Below are positions 36,001 through 50,800 of a stretch of DNA of 64,000 bases, piece by piece (position 1 is the stretch's first letter; each line of letters starts with the position of its first letter). This DNA is from Lumbricus rubellus (taxonomy: Eukaryota; Annelida; Clitellata; Crassiclitellata; Lumbricidae), in NCBI GenBank assembly GCA_945859605.1, contig OX243814.1, positions 31,841,002 through 31,905,001 of the forward strand, written 5' to 3'. The position numbers and the translations under genes were made by a program. Below the pieces are notes generated by a model that was not told the origin of the DNA, ran no database searches, and saw only the letters and a program-made list of their open reading frames with translations.

Positions 36001-39000
36001 CAAGTGCTCATACATAGTATGTACGTACGTACGTATGTACTACATACGTACATACTGAATTTAATCATGCAATGCAAATTTACTAAAATTCCAGCCAGGG
36101 TCTTTTGATTATAAGAGGTTGTGTTTACAGAGCATTATTGGCTTGAGAACATTAAAGAAGAGTTGTTCCTTAAGCTAACAACTACCCCGGGGAACCAGCC
36201 ATGGGTATGAAGTATTAGCGACCTGATTTTCTTAACCTTGGCATATAAGGGTGTGTGGTCGCCAGTCCTCTCCCTCACCGTCTCATCATCCCATGGACAG
36301 TGTACTTGTTACACCTGAGTTTACAGGTGAAGCATGCAGTCCAGTATGCTAGATGCAATACTGTTGAGTACCCTTAACCCCCCCCCCCCCCCATTTAAAA
36401 ACATTAATCCACCCATAGATACTTGGTATGGCTTTAAGATGTGTGAAAAAATTTTCCATTACAGGTATATTATCCGTTTCCGTCGATCCAGCCAATGTTT
36501 CGGCCGTGGAGGGAGAGTCCGTTCGGTTCCAGTGTCTCGTCACTGGCACCACAGCATTGTCTGCGATTGAATGGGAGAACAATGGACAGTCGATCTCAAA
36601 TGATGACGGCGCTCATCGGTACGTGTCTGCTTTCACATAATTATAGTATACACATGTAAAATGAGAAATTGGATCCCATGTCCCACTCTATATCTGGATC
36701 CAATCCAGTTTCAGTTTAGTACAATCTGATTTCAATCAAGTACCATTCGGTTGAAATACAGTACAATCCGGTTTCAATCTAGTACAATCCGGTTTAAGTA
36801 CAGTACAATCTGGTTTCAATCTAGTACAATCTGGTTTCAATCTAGTACAATCTGGTTTCAATCTAGTACAATCCGGTTTAAATACAGTACAATCCGGTTT
36901 AAATACAGTACAATACAGTACAATTGTACTTTACAGTACAATATGGTTTCAATCAAGTACAATCCGGTTTAAATACAGTACAATCTGGTTTCAATCCAGT
37001 ACAATCGAGTTTAAGTACAGTACAATCCGGTTTAAATACAGTACAATCTGGTTTCAATCCAGTACAATCCAGTTTAAGTACAGTACAATCCGGTTTAAAT
37101 ACAGTACAATCCGGTTTCAATCCATTACAATCCAGTTTCATGTGCAATTAAACCATTTTTACAACAATTTTGAGCTTGTATCGCCCACATCCCGAAATGT
37201 GTTACCTTGGTAACCAAAAACTGCATCATCATCATCATCATCAGTCGCTGTCAGCATGTTTTGTCTGTCGTCGTGTCTACTTCATTAACTTGCATTGCGT
37301 TTCTGCAGCATCCAATTTCCTCTCTGTTTTATTTTTTCTTCTCATCACATCGCTACCACAACTCTCTCGAAGCATCTTAATCAAGCTGGCATCCAAGTTT
37401 CTTGCAACTCACACTGGTTCCGATAGACAGACACGCAACGACAATTTCTGTCGTCTGTATGGAACAGTCGTGTGGTACGATAGGCGTACAAAGCGGGGGT
37501 CCAGAGGGGGAAAATGCTCCCCAAATTTCGGGCAAGTCTGTTTGTTCGGGCAAGCAGACCCGTGAAAATATGAAAAAAATAGTATTTTTCACAGCATTTC
37601 AACCTGATGACTAAAAAAAGGTCGTCAACTTTTTTTGTCTGGGAAAATCCCACCAAGATTTTTTCCGGGCAAAAGTCAAATCTTTACCCCCCCCCCCCCC
37701 CCACTGCTGAAATCTCCCGTACGCCTATGTGTGGTACCATACGAAATGGTAATTCCGAGCGTTTGGTCAGATACTCGTATTAATACGGTTCTCTGTGCAT
37801 GGTATACTTAGTAAACTCCACCACTGGATGCTCTCTACCAGCACCAGTCCCAAGCCTGGATAAAGGAGGAGGGCGACACTAATCATCTCGATAACATGGC
37901 AGTATCGTTAAATGTGTAACAAGCATAGTACTTAGTATGGGTTCCCTGTGCCAATGTTATCACGTTATCATGCAGTGCCAATGTTGCATTGTTGCCCCAT
38001 TTTATGGTATTAAGAACTTTGGCAGGTCATAAGGCAGGTCATGAGCAAAATACGCGGTATGCCTATTGGCCGTGAAATATGGTAGCGTCGTCACTGAAAG
38101 TTATGTATAACGGAAAAGTTAGGAAGAAATACTGGTGATAAATATGCATAGATGCATTATGCATGTGCACTTATTTGTCAGATGCAAATAAAGGCTACTT
38201 ACTTGCTTATTTACTTACTTGATTGCCTACTTACTTACTTAAGAGAATTTTGATTGATAAAAAAAGGTTAGAAAGGAAGTAAAGTTGTTAGGAATTTAAG
38301 TTACGACAGAAATGATGAGTGAAGATTCAATAAATATTACAAGCAAATTTCTGAAGTAATTACATTTAAATTTATAGCTTGCTTGTGGATGAAAATTTCT
38401 ATTTACGGTTGTTAGTCGATTCTTATCCTTGAGTGTAAGCCAAGGCAAGTAATCCAAAGTTCAGTCATAAGTACTTCGGCCAGATGCAAAAGTTCATCAA
38501 GCGATTTCAAATAGGTCAGGTTTGTTTATGCATTCCGTATGTAGGTCAACTCTAACGTCTCTGCCTTTGTGACCTTAACCAGAGCAGCAATGCAAGTTGA
38601 TGTTGTTGCCTGATTTATGATGTATTTTGTTTGCATTGCTTTTTGCTGGTTGGCTTTATAATGGACACCAGCTGACTAATTCACATCGTAAAATTATAAA
38701 ATGTAAATGACACAAGATTTCTTGTGTGTATATATATATATATATATATAAATTATATATATATATATAATGTGGGTGTATATAAAATTATATATATATA
38801 TATATATATATCACATGATCCCATGCTTCTTTAATGGTAAGATCATTCATCACTTTTGACTGTTTGAGTGGGTGTTACCCTATTTAGATGCCACCCATGT
38901 GCCCAAACCTGGGTCAATGAGGAGGCTTTATGCTCAATAGCCAAGGGATGAGCTGTTAGTTATGCAGATCATTGACAGGGTGTTGTAGGGATAAGTTCGT

Positions 39001-42000
39001 TGCCTTGGAGCCGGAAGGTTGCGGGTTCGAATCCACCTCTAGCCACTTTAACGCTGTGGCCTCGCAGTTCTTTTGTTGCAGTGTGATAATAGTAACAGTG
39101 ATAATGATAATAATAATAACAATAATAATAACAATAATAATAATAGTAATAATAGGGTTTCATTACTGTTGCAGTTGTTTTCAAATGTTAACGATATTGC
39201 ATTTGTTGTGTTTTCACTGTTTTCTTTTGTTCAGGGTGACCGTTCTTGAACACCTAGGGGTTTTGCAGATTGTGAATGTGACAATGAAGGACGAGGGACA
39301 ATACAGATGCATTGTTGCGAATCAGACCAGCTCCACAGGCACCCTGAGGGTGACACCGGCAACTGGTAAGGTCATGAGAAAGAAAATAACTTTCTTATAT
39401 ATACACAGTGCTTAAAGTGTGGAAAAATAAGCGCCTGGACGCTTCTTACCTTTCAAAAGAAGTGCCATGGAGGATGCTCCTTACCTTTCCAGACTTTGCT
39501 GGTCAATAAGTGGCAGAACGGTGTTCAGATTTTAAAATAAGTGCATGGACGCCGTCCATGGCAGTCCTGCCACACTAAGCCCTGTATATACATGTACATG
39601 CGTGTGCATACATGTGTGAGTGTGTGTGTGTGCGTGTGTATGTGCTTGTGTGCATACGTGTGTGTGTGTGGGTGTGTGTGTGTGAGAACTGGATATATTA
39701 TGTCTTGTACTTATTTTCTTCTCCAACCAGTGATTCCGCCTGCCCCACTGATGGATAATTTTCCGGCTGTTAAGCGCTGACGCAATGACAGGTTGCTATT
39801 TTAGGATTGCGCTTTAATATTACTGTGGATTACAGCAAAGTTACTTGTTATTGCGACCTTGCGTGTCGGCCTGTGCGCTGGTATTTGACCAACTGCGAAC
39901 TGAGACTTTTTACGCTGTAAGGAGAAAAATGGAGTCTGCTATCTCAGATTCTCTCTGACATCCATCTGCGTTCAATTGCTCTGCTAGGCTTTGAATTGAC
40001 CTTGCTCTCTGAGACATTTAAGCTCGTCGCCTCCTCCATCTTGGCATCAGCCTCTTTTGTCTGTGGTCTACAGTTAGGCGTATTTTATCTGGGTGTCATG
40101 TATGTGTATACGTGTTTGCACTTGTGTACGTATGTAAATATGTATTGTATATACTATGTATGTATGATATTGTATGTGTGTATGCATGCATGCATGCATG
40201 TATGTATGTATGTATGTGTGCGTGCATGCATGCATGTATGTATGTATGTATGTATGTATGTATGTATGTATGTATGTATGTATGTGTGTGTGTATGTATG
40301 CATGCATACATGCATGTATATGTGTATGTATGTGCGTGTATGTGTGTATGTATGTATGTATGTTTCGGTGTGTAAAAACTGTGTATGTATGTGCGTATGT
40401 ATGTGTGTGTATGTATGAATGTAAACATATATGTATGTGTGTGTATGTAGCTATATGTCTGTATGAATATATGTATGTTTGTATGTGCAATTGTACATTG
40501 GATAGTGTATACATGTGTAAAAAATTGTGTATTGTGTATCGTATGTGTGTATGTGTGCGTATGAATGTTTATTGTATACCTATGTATATATCTATCTGAG
40601 CTTATGTAAAGCACATTTAAGCATATGTCAGAGTTCTGTGAACATGGGTGTCTACAGTGTAAGAAATTTAAATAGCATCCACCATGTTACACCACTGTTG
40701 CAGCCACAGTTGTTGGGCTTTATTGCTATTCCTTTGTTGTGTTTTGCTGAACATTGCAAGTTTCATTAGAAGCAAATGACTCTGGCGACTTGTAGATGTC
40801 GGTGGTCTATTTTTCCGGTCTTTTTTCTCCGTCTAAAAACATCATCTGAGGGGATTTGATGCTGTGCTTCAAAGCCCCTCAAGAGACACGGTATACGTTA
40901 ATCGGGCCAATTTGCTATCCGCAGTTTTTCCTTTATCTTTTAACTCCATTATGGTGTTGCGTGCGGCTTCTGATTCTCCTTTTCTCGAGTTAAAAGGTTT
41001 CAGCTGGAGATGGTGGTTGCCCCCGCTTCTGCAGCCTTTTCTTTTGTGTGGGCTGCCGCTGTGCTGAGATGAGGTGTGGTATTAAACGCTATTGGATGTG
41101 ACAGTAGACTCCAATGTGGACTCAGCTCTGCCTGGTACTAAGACACATTCTGTGTGTGTGTAACACTGTGTGTTTGTGTTTGCATGTTTGTGTGTATCGT
41201 AGTTGGACAACAGTTTTGGAGCTAAATTCAGGTTGAGAATTGCCAGGGGGTTTTTCAACCCAACCCCCAGTCTTTCTTAGAGTCCAAATGCTGCCCCATA
41301 GTGAAGTCTGTTTTTCACACACAATTCCAAGTGGATCATAGTCCAACCCACCTAGTTATTTTTCCACAATTCTCACACTGGCTAAATTAACCCATTTATA
41401 CTGGTTCATCAGAGGGAGGGGTGTTAACTTCTATGACAGTTGTTACCACATAGGTTGCTTCTAACCCTTTTGCCCAATTAGATGCCAGGATAATTGTGTG
41501 TGTGTATTTTACTTATTCTTTCATTCATTCGTGTCATGAATTTATATAGCGCCCTTCCAAGAAGTCCACATGGAGGCGGTTCCCAGTCCAACCACTTTGG
41601 CGATACAAATGGGTTTTCAGGAGCCTGTAAAACACCGATTAATAGGTTTTAAATTAATTAATTGATTCATTAATCTTCTCAGTCTGCATACATATCCTGG
41701 GGACTTCTTCTGGTATAGCAAGCATTTCTCCAAATACAATAGGAGACTATTAATTTTGTGGATACAGCCTGCCTGGTTGTTTGGGTTTTATTCTGCCAGT
41801 TGAATTGTCTATTAAACCCGTTAAACAGGTTTTTAAATAAAAAAATTTGAGCTACAAATGATTGGATGTCAGTCGCTAGGTCATTGTTCTATCAATGGAA
41901 CAAACATATTTTAAACTTTGCTATTTTGGCAGATGGTAGGTCTACTTGGTTTTATGAGAAAGTTGGCCAACATGTTGTGCCATATATTGCCATGCGTTCA

Positions 42001-44758
42001 TCCACCGTATACCATTTCCGGTATTTGTTGTCTGTATCATTACAAGCTGTTGTCATCACTCCAGTTTGAACTTAATATGACCCATGTTTTGATGCACTTC
42101 TGTTCTGTTCACTGTCACCTATCAGAGTGTTGTTATCTGCTGTAATCTCCACTTCATGATATCTTTGTCTAAAATCATCCGCTTTATTTCAACATCTCTC
42201 TGATCATGCTTATTCCTGATATCTTATCTGTGGCAGCCATACATGTCTAAAAAGCCTGCTTCCACTCTTTCACTGATCATGGGTTTTTATTGCAAGTGAT
42301 TATCAACTGTAGATTTGATTAATTATCAACTGTAGATTTGATTATCGAATTATCAACGATCAGTCGGTGAATTCTTCCCCCAATTCTAAGTATTTCGTTT
42401 TTTTAGTTTTGCAATGCATCCAGCAAAACTCTTTTCATTCTGCACCATATATCCTGGGCACTTCTTCTGGTGTTGAGTCTTTTCCTCATTGCATCTATTT
42501 GAATTTTTTTAGTCATAGATGTCTTTGAATTATCACCATCACATAATTTGTGTCATGAATCCATGTGTATGTATGTGCACTTGTTTGTTTGTATGTGCAC
42601 TTGTTTGTTTGTATGTGCACCTGTTATAGCGCCCCTTCAAGATATCTCTCTCTACTCAGAGGCGCTCCCGAATGCAGAGCGGACACTGCATCGGAGTTTC
42701 ACGCCGAAGCGCTGAGCAATTGTGAGTGAAGGACTTGCCCAAGGTCCTTATGCGGCGAGGTGGATTCGAACCTTGAACCTTCCGGCTCCAAGGCAACGAC
42801 GCCACCACTGCACCACCACACCCTTTCATGAATACTACTCAGAAGCGCTCCCGACTACAGCGCGGACACTGAATCGGAGGCGGCTTGAAGTGAAAGTACA
42901 GATTTATTGACGACAAACCATTTATGAGATTACTGGTTTGCTTTAACAGGTGGCCACCAGGTGGCAGTAGTTCTGCTCGGTAAACCAAAGGACCAGGATG
43001 TCGTTCAGCTGCAGACCTTGGTCCTCGAGTGTTTCCTCAACGGTCTTCCAGTGCCGACTGTTACGTGGACGAAGCAAGGTATCATACAGCATGTGTGTGT
43101 CATAGTATAACGTTTAGAATATATTATGATTATATATACAAATATAATAATAATATATGTATGTATGGTTGTATATTAATTAGGGTCGTCCCTAACATGC
43201 ACTTCGTATTTGCTTGTTGGCCAATTATTTGGCCAAATAGCTATTCGGTATTCGGTCGATTATCGTAGTAGTGGTCACACCGAATACAAATAGTGGTCAC
43301 GTGACATCTGTTCCTGCATATCCAGCAGCTATAGCGAGTGGACTGAAGTAACTCTCTCATTAACATAATATATGCTGTGGATCAGCCGGGTCTTGCCTAC
43401 TGTGTGGACCAAGGCCGTAACCAGGATTTGATTTGGAGGGGGGGCGGTGTTTCCAGGAAAACATACCATTTTTCCTGCCAAAAAAGTTGATGACCTTTTT
43501 TTTAGTCATTTATTAAAATTTCTAGGAAAAACAGATCATTTTCTCTGTCAAAAAGTTTAGGACCTTTTTTTAAGGTTTCAAGCTTTTTTCATTGTGTGCT
43601 AGTGAATGCATTCTATTATTTTTTACATTTTTCTTTTTGGGAGGTGTTTTCATGGTTTTATTTCATGGTTTTTACATCATGTGCTAGTAAATGCGTTATA
43701 TTATTTTTTACATTTTCCATTTTGGGAGTGTTCAAACACCCAAAACACTCCCTTAGCTACGGCCGTGGCGTGGACCACGGTATCACAGTGTCAGTTGTCT
43801 CATTCTTTGTGTACAGTGACTGAATATTGTCTGAAGACCTATTTTTATGGTATTTTTTATTCGGCCAAATAGTTTGTCCAATTTATTCAGCTGAATGGTG
43901 ATAATCACCTATTAGGTTCAGCTCTAATTAATATATATATATATATATGATATATATATATATAAATTGTATTGATGTAATACTATGTATATTAGTCTTA
44001 GTCTGTTGGTGTTATTGAGACAAGTTTTCTTGTCTTGCGTCAAGAGAGTCATGTGATCATGATAATGGTCGACTGCTGCAGCTGCTGTGAAGTCTGAATG
44101 TTGTTTGTACTTTGGCTTCCGCGTTGTTGCTCTTTCCTTGCAACTGTTGTTAAGCTTTATGGTGCAACAGCAGCAGCAGCTTTCAGCGTGTCCTCCGCCT
44201 TTTTCACAGGCTGTTAAAACCCGTTAGTTAGATGGATGGTTATTGCTTAAGATCTAGATCCCAAGACAGTGCTTTACTACAAGCGGACAAGACCATTAGA
44301 AAAGTTCTATAGTCAGAATGCTGTACACGTACTGACTAACTGGACTTTTGTTTGTGGTATAGTATAATCAGCGCTTAAAGTGTAGGCTAAAAAAGAAGTG
44401 CCTGGACGCTCCTTAAGTAACCTTCCAGTGTCTGATGGCGAAATAAGTGGCAGGACGGTATTCAGATTTTAAAATGAGTGCATGGACGCCATCCATGACC
44501 GTCCAGCCACACTTTAAGCCCGGTGACTTGAGGTGGATTCGAACCTGCAACCCTTCAGCTGTAAGGCGACGAACATACCCACTACACCACCGCGCCCCAC
44601 AAATTATGAAACCATCAGCAGCGACTGACCATTGGAGAACCACCCTCCCCTCTTATTTATGTAATCCTAAGTTGAATACTTGAACCGCTGATAGCTTTTG
44701 GAAGAAATCATGGTAATAGTAATTAATAAAAATTAATAGTAGTAATTGATTGGGATAA

Positions 44759-44821
<63 letters not shown>

Positions 44822-47800
44822 TATTATTATTATGGATTATATTATTGTTACTCTTATTATTATCCTTTATTATGGCTAGTTTTCCGACATTATTTATTGT
44901 CAGGGCCCATCCATATATTACTACACAATGAGGGAATGAGGTGATCGAATTTTCATGATATTACATACAGGACAGGTGCATATGGCAATGGAGGGGGGGG
45001 GTCTCGACAGAATGTGCACATGCACAAAATAAATATCTAATTATGGCATCGACGTCATTAGCCTATTTATAGCTCTCTATTAACCTATAGTTAGTTGTCT
45101 GAGGCATTTTATTGCAGTCTATAAAAGACAGGCCAGCTGATGGAAATCGATTTTTTTCCCCAGTGCAGCTGAAGCCTGGATTTTCGATTTTTTATTGTAA
45201 TTACATTCTGTTCAGGTTGTTCACATCTAAAGTTGTTATGGAATATTAAAACTAGAACTAAGAACAAAGTCACTGACTGTATTTGGCGTTATCAATTTTA
45301 TATAGGCCTAGTATGAAACTTTAAAAAATATGAATATTGGTGTTGTTTTTTTATTTGTTTATGTACAACAGTGAACAGATTTTAGCTAGTATATTATGTG
45401 ATGTTTAAAAAACTAAATAAATACCTGCAGTTATATAGTGACTTTAGCTAATTAACATTTGTAAATGGTTTAGAGGAATTTAGTTGTACGTACACATGGG
45501 TAGAGGTTCGCCAAATGTATGAGTGCAATGGGGAGGGGTATGAAGAGAGCTTGAAGGGCTCTATGCGAGAAATAAATTTTGTTTAAATTTAAAAAAAATA
45601 AAACAAAATTATACATTTTGAATTTGTTTTAATAGTTGCTCTTTCTGAACTGAGCATTCAGATTCTGAGCAGTTTGTGAGCTTTTCTCTGACGGCAAACA
45701 GAGCAAAAGACATTTTCTAGTTTATATTTCTATTGTGTGGAGTGTACCTCTGGTCTGGGAATTGACTACGAATACTATAGCTTTTTGTAATTTATGCCAT
45801 TGTTGTGAATTTTCACTCGTTCTGTGTTTTTATTATCTGGGTTACATTAGTTTTGTTGTAGCAAATTATGAGAGTTGTGCTTCTATGTCTGATCATGAAA
45901 GAATTAGACAAATGTGTGTCTGGTGTGCATCCTGTTCTCCTCTGTAGGTCCTTAGAGGCCACCAGCAAAGGGACATGGAGGTAGAAAGGCCGTATGTATA
46001 CATAATATTATGTACACCCATTAAAACTGTCAGAGACAGAACACTATGGAGAGACTTCATAAGGGCCTCATCGTCAGGAAACTGATGGAAGAGCAGAAAG
46101 AAGAAGACACTCATTAAATATGACTTTTTAGTCCTCAGCAATGTCTGTTATAGTGTTATATTGAATATTTTGTAATTAATGCACTTAATCCAGCCCTTGC
46201 CATAATATTTTATGATCTTCACTTGATACATTTATAATCACTCGATTTCCATGTAATTGTAGTTGTAATTGTAATTGAAAATTTACAATTACAATATTAC
46301 AATGCAAGATGTTCGTACATGATGTCCGTTTGTTTGTATTTTATTTTCAGCTGATTAGTGCATTATTTATAATTATGTGCAGAATTATTATGTTTAGACC
46401 TCTATTGTGTGTCGCAGGTAGACTTTGGAGTGATTACTTACTGTTGGGGTGCTCTGTAGTGTAGCATGCTGGATCAGGAGGTCGGGGTTGTCCTGCTCAC
46501 ATTGTCTTTCAGTGGGACAAGGGAGAGCGCTGGTCACCCGTCGTCGTCGTATGCCAAGGCTAAGAAATTGAAGTCGCTAATACTTTATACCAATGGCTGT
46601 CCAGTGTCCACTGTGTCCAGCTCTAGCTTAAGACTGCTCTTCGTATTCTTTGCATAATTATACCCTTGCCCTGGATTTTGTGCTTTTTGGAAAGTTTTTA
46701 GACAGTCACCATAGCAGTTCGTTAGCGATTGAGGCGAAGATGCTGACATTTGAGTCGACCGACCTGTTTCTTTTGAAGCGTGATTTAAGCGTGGCAGAGG
46801 AAATATTCATGTGTCTGTGTGACCGGGATATTTGGGAATTTATAGGACACGTGGAACAATTACGGGTTTATGTTTGACTCGCCTGCATGGTGATATTTAA
46901 CTGCGTCCCTCAATAGGGTGAACTGGATAAGTATGTCAGTGGGTCTCGGGCCAATTTAACTATCCGTAAGTTGGTATGATGTGGCACCCATTCGGTTGCA
47001 TACTGTCTCTTGCCCTGGATTTTGTGCTTTTTAAAAATTACCAGACCTGTGTGAGAACATACGAATGCCTTAATGATTATAATAATGATAATGATTAATA
47101 ATAACAAATAATAATGATTAATGATTAATAATAATGATAATGATAATAATAATAACAGTAATAATATATAATTATTGTTACTATTATAATTATTTCAATG
47201 ATTTGATTATGATGATAATAATAATACTGATAATGATGAAAAGAATAATAATAATAATAATAATAATAATATTAATAAGGGTCTGAGGGATTTTCCTACC
47301 TCAATTTTTTTTTATTAATTTATAAATAATTTTTAGTGAGTAAATTATTGTTAATTAATCAATAATAATAATAATGAATAGTAATATTGATAATAATTAT
47401 TAATATTGATTAATGTGTTAATGTTGATAATAAGGTCATGAGCATGGGCTAAAAATTTATTTTAAAAATTATTATTAATTAATTAAAAATAGTTATAATT
47501 GATAATTATAATAACTAATACTAGTTAGTAATAATTAATGATGACAGCAACAACAATGCTGATAGTGTAGGCTATACATTTACGTTCAAACGTCTAGGTA
47601 TGATGGTTTCGTTGGCGTTTCATTCTGATTGTACTGGAACCCTTGTATTGAGTGGAAGAAGTTGAAAGTGAAATTTAATTTGTTACACAGCTCTATTCCG
47701 GATTTCCGTCTGGTATCTGTGCAACAGTTCAGAGATTTATGTTGTGAGCAGCTGTCGGATATGATATATGATACATATGTGAAATGCCAGGTGCAGATAC

Positions 47801-50800
47801 ATCATCGTTGTCGTGAGGTGTGTTTGGAGTGTGCAGTGCATTTTTTTGGTCTTATGTTGAGAAATTGCTCCTGTCTGCTGTCAATGTTCGGATGATTCAT
47901 GTTTTTGTTGTTTACTGTGACTTAATCCTTTGTCTCTTCTTTTGTTTTGAGCGAGACAATCGTTTTAGCAGGAAACCGAGCTGTGCATTGTTACCCTTTG
48001 TTTTGAACAGAGATCTTTTCTCAGATCTGCATCTTTTTGCTGCAATTTTTATGTTTGTTTGTTCATTTTTTTCTGTCTGTTTCTTTTCTGTCCCCGTACA
48101 TGATTGATTGTTCCGAATCTGTTTGCACGTGTACTTCATAATGTTATACATGTATGACACTGTATGTAGGCAGGGCTTAAAGTGTGGTAGGACGGTCATG
48201 GACGGCGTGCATGCGCTTATTTTAAAATCTGAACGCCGTTCTGCTACTTATTGCCCAGCACAGCCTGGAAAGGTAAGGGGCGTCCTGGCACTTATTTTTC
48301 AGCACTTTGAGCACTGTATGTAGGGAAAAATATATATATATTTAAATATATGCATTATACACACATATATTATATACATATACATAATTATATATCTATT
48401 ATCTATATATATTATATATATAAGAATATATAATTATATATAGATAATATACACTGTGTCCCAATAAATCGGGACCCTTTTTATAATGTTAATAAAACTG
48501 GCAAATATTCATCGATTTTCAAAATTTCAAAACTGTTTTTATCCTGAGATAATTATCTACAAATTGGTAATTTATGAACGGCCATCACTAAAAAATTACG
48601 TCATAATGACGTTGTTAATTTACATATCGAAACCAAATATCAACAAAAATCGTTGTGTTCGGTACTTAACATTTGAATTCTCTTATGCAAATGACGTAAT
48701 TGTGACGTCAATATTCATGCCAGAAACTTCATATTTGAACCAGTGGAAGATAATTATCTCAGGATAAAAACAGTTTTGAAATTTTGAAAATCGATTAAGA
48801 TTTGCCTGTTTTATTTACATTATAAAAGGGGTCCCGATTTATTGGGACACAGTGTATATGTTCATTGACTTTTATGCCCAGGGGTGTAAAAGCCAATGAA
48901 CCTGCCTTCAGGCAGAGAACTATCATCATCATCAATATATGTATATATATAAGTATCATATGCATATCAGAGAAGTCAAGAATATATATATATTATATAT
49001 AGGAATATATATTATATATAGATAATATATTGCATTTTTGTGCAACACATTGTTAGGTAATGGACAAATTGTGTTTTAAAAAAAACCATGCAGTTCAACT
49101 ACCTCTCGCTGAGTCGTGTGTATTGCAACAGATGAGAAAAGGATGTATGTTTTTTATCGCAACGCCTTTTCTCACATGATGCTGGGCTTAATCTTCATCT
49201 ATTATGTCATTCACTTGAGGCCGACACTTTTCCTATTTGATTTCGCCCACGCGATTCATAAATTAGCCTGATACTATACTGTACTACTTTTGTATTTTTA
49301 ATGTGCCTCTCACAGTCACAGTACAATCTAATGAGAGGCACTCCCAGTATGAAGATCCCTCTGGAAAACAAAAAGTTTTAAGGAACGTGCAGAAACAGTA
49401 ACGCATCCATATAAGATCTGAGTATGAGTGATAGTAGGGAGGTCATTCCACAGCAAAAGGCCGACAGAAGCAAAGGCAAGATGCTGGGCTGTAGCAGTCC
49501 GAGACCGTTATTAGTATCTGATTAATAATATTGTTGATAATAATGAAAGTAATATTGATTGATTGATTTATTTATTCATTTTTTCATTCAAGGGACTTAT
49601 ATAATGCCCCATCAAGAAACTACTAAATTGCACTCCCAGCCCAGCCGCGGCTAAGGAAAAAAGTGATAGTAATAATAATTTATAATAATAATATTAATAA
49701 CAACAATAATGGTAATAGCAGTACTGTAGTAGTAGTAGCAGCATCAGCAGCAGCTGCAGTAGTATAATAATGATAATTATGATATTTGATAACTCAATCA
49801 TAATTGTAATCAAGTTTTATGTAGCACCACTCCAGGTAAGAGGTGCACCCATGGGCCAGTGTCTTTTTAATAGTATAAACAGACAGATAGACACACCAGT
49901 ATCCAAACATACATACACATACACAGACATACACAGACACATTGTTTGCATGCAGTGCATGTTTCTTGTAGGTTTATTTTGAGACAGAGATAATAAGACA
50001 AAGAAAATTGTTCGCAAAAAACTGCAAAAGAGAAAAAGTATGATGAGATTTTTATTTCATTTTTATCTCTGTTATTATTGTCTCTCGCTTAAGTGAAACG
50101 AATGGTTGCGTTGAAGTAAATAGGCAAGAGAGGAAGATGAAGTTTGGAGTGGTGCCAGTAATTTTGTTGTTACATGTTGTTGATGTGTTGATATGTAGGA
50201 AGCGCGCTGCAGCTGCAGAGGGAGAACGTCCATCAGTTTGGGAGCGGCAATCTGATGATAACCGAAGTTGATGAGGCGGACGCTGGCATCTACACGTGCT
50301 CGTGGATGATGCGGAGGAGCAGTACGAGTCGAACAGGTGATGATGATGATGGTGACCAGACGAGCAGCAGCGCTCAGGCGAATATCACTGTGTCGGGTAA
50401 GTGATGATGATGCTGCTGAAGCAGGGTCTGCATCTTTTCATAACGATCTATTCTTTTGTTTGTATTAGAGCTTGAAGTATGTATGTTGACCTGTAACCAG
50501 GGCTTAAAGTGTGGCAGGACGGTCATGGAAGGCGTCCTGGCACTTATTTTCAAATCTCTATGCCGACCTGCCACTTCTTTGGCCAGCACACCTGAAAATG
50601 TAAGATGCGTCCTGGCACTTATTTTTTTCTACACTTTTAACACTGCCAGTAATTCTAAGTCTAAAAGTCTGTTTCTATTGGTCTATTTACTTTATTTGCC
50701 TGTTAATAAAATGCACTGCCTCCTCCTTTTTGTCCATTCATGCGTCTTTGTTATGCCATCCCTTCTTTCACCCTGTGTCTGTCTTTTTGTCTGTGTATCA

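Noticed and set aside
36751..37151. Frames over the 21-bp minisatellite that resemble a repeat protein
   Set aside because: Unit length divisible by 3 explains the open frame; both strands are open and there is no splice connection to exon 3.
40074..40614. Frames of 140-172 codons made of Tyr, His, Ile, Thr or Cys, Val, Met
   Set aside because: Produced by the TGTA/TGCA tetranucleotide repeat.
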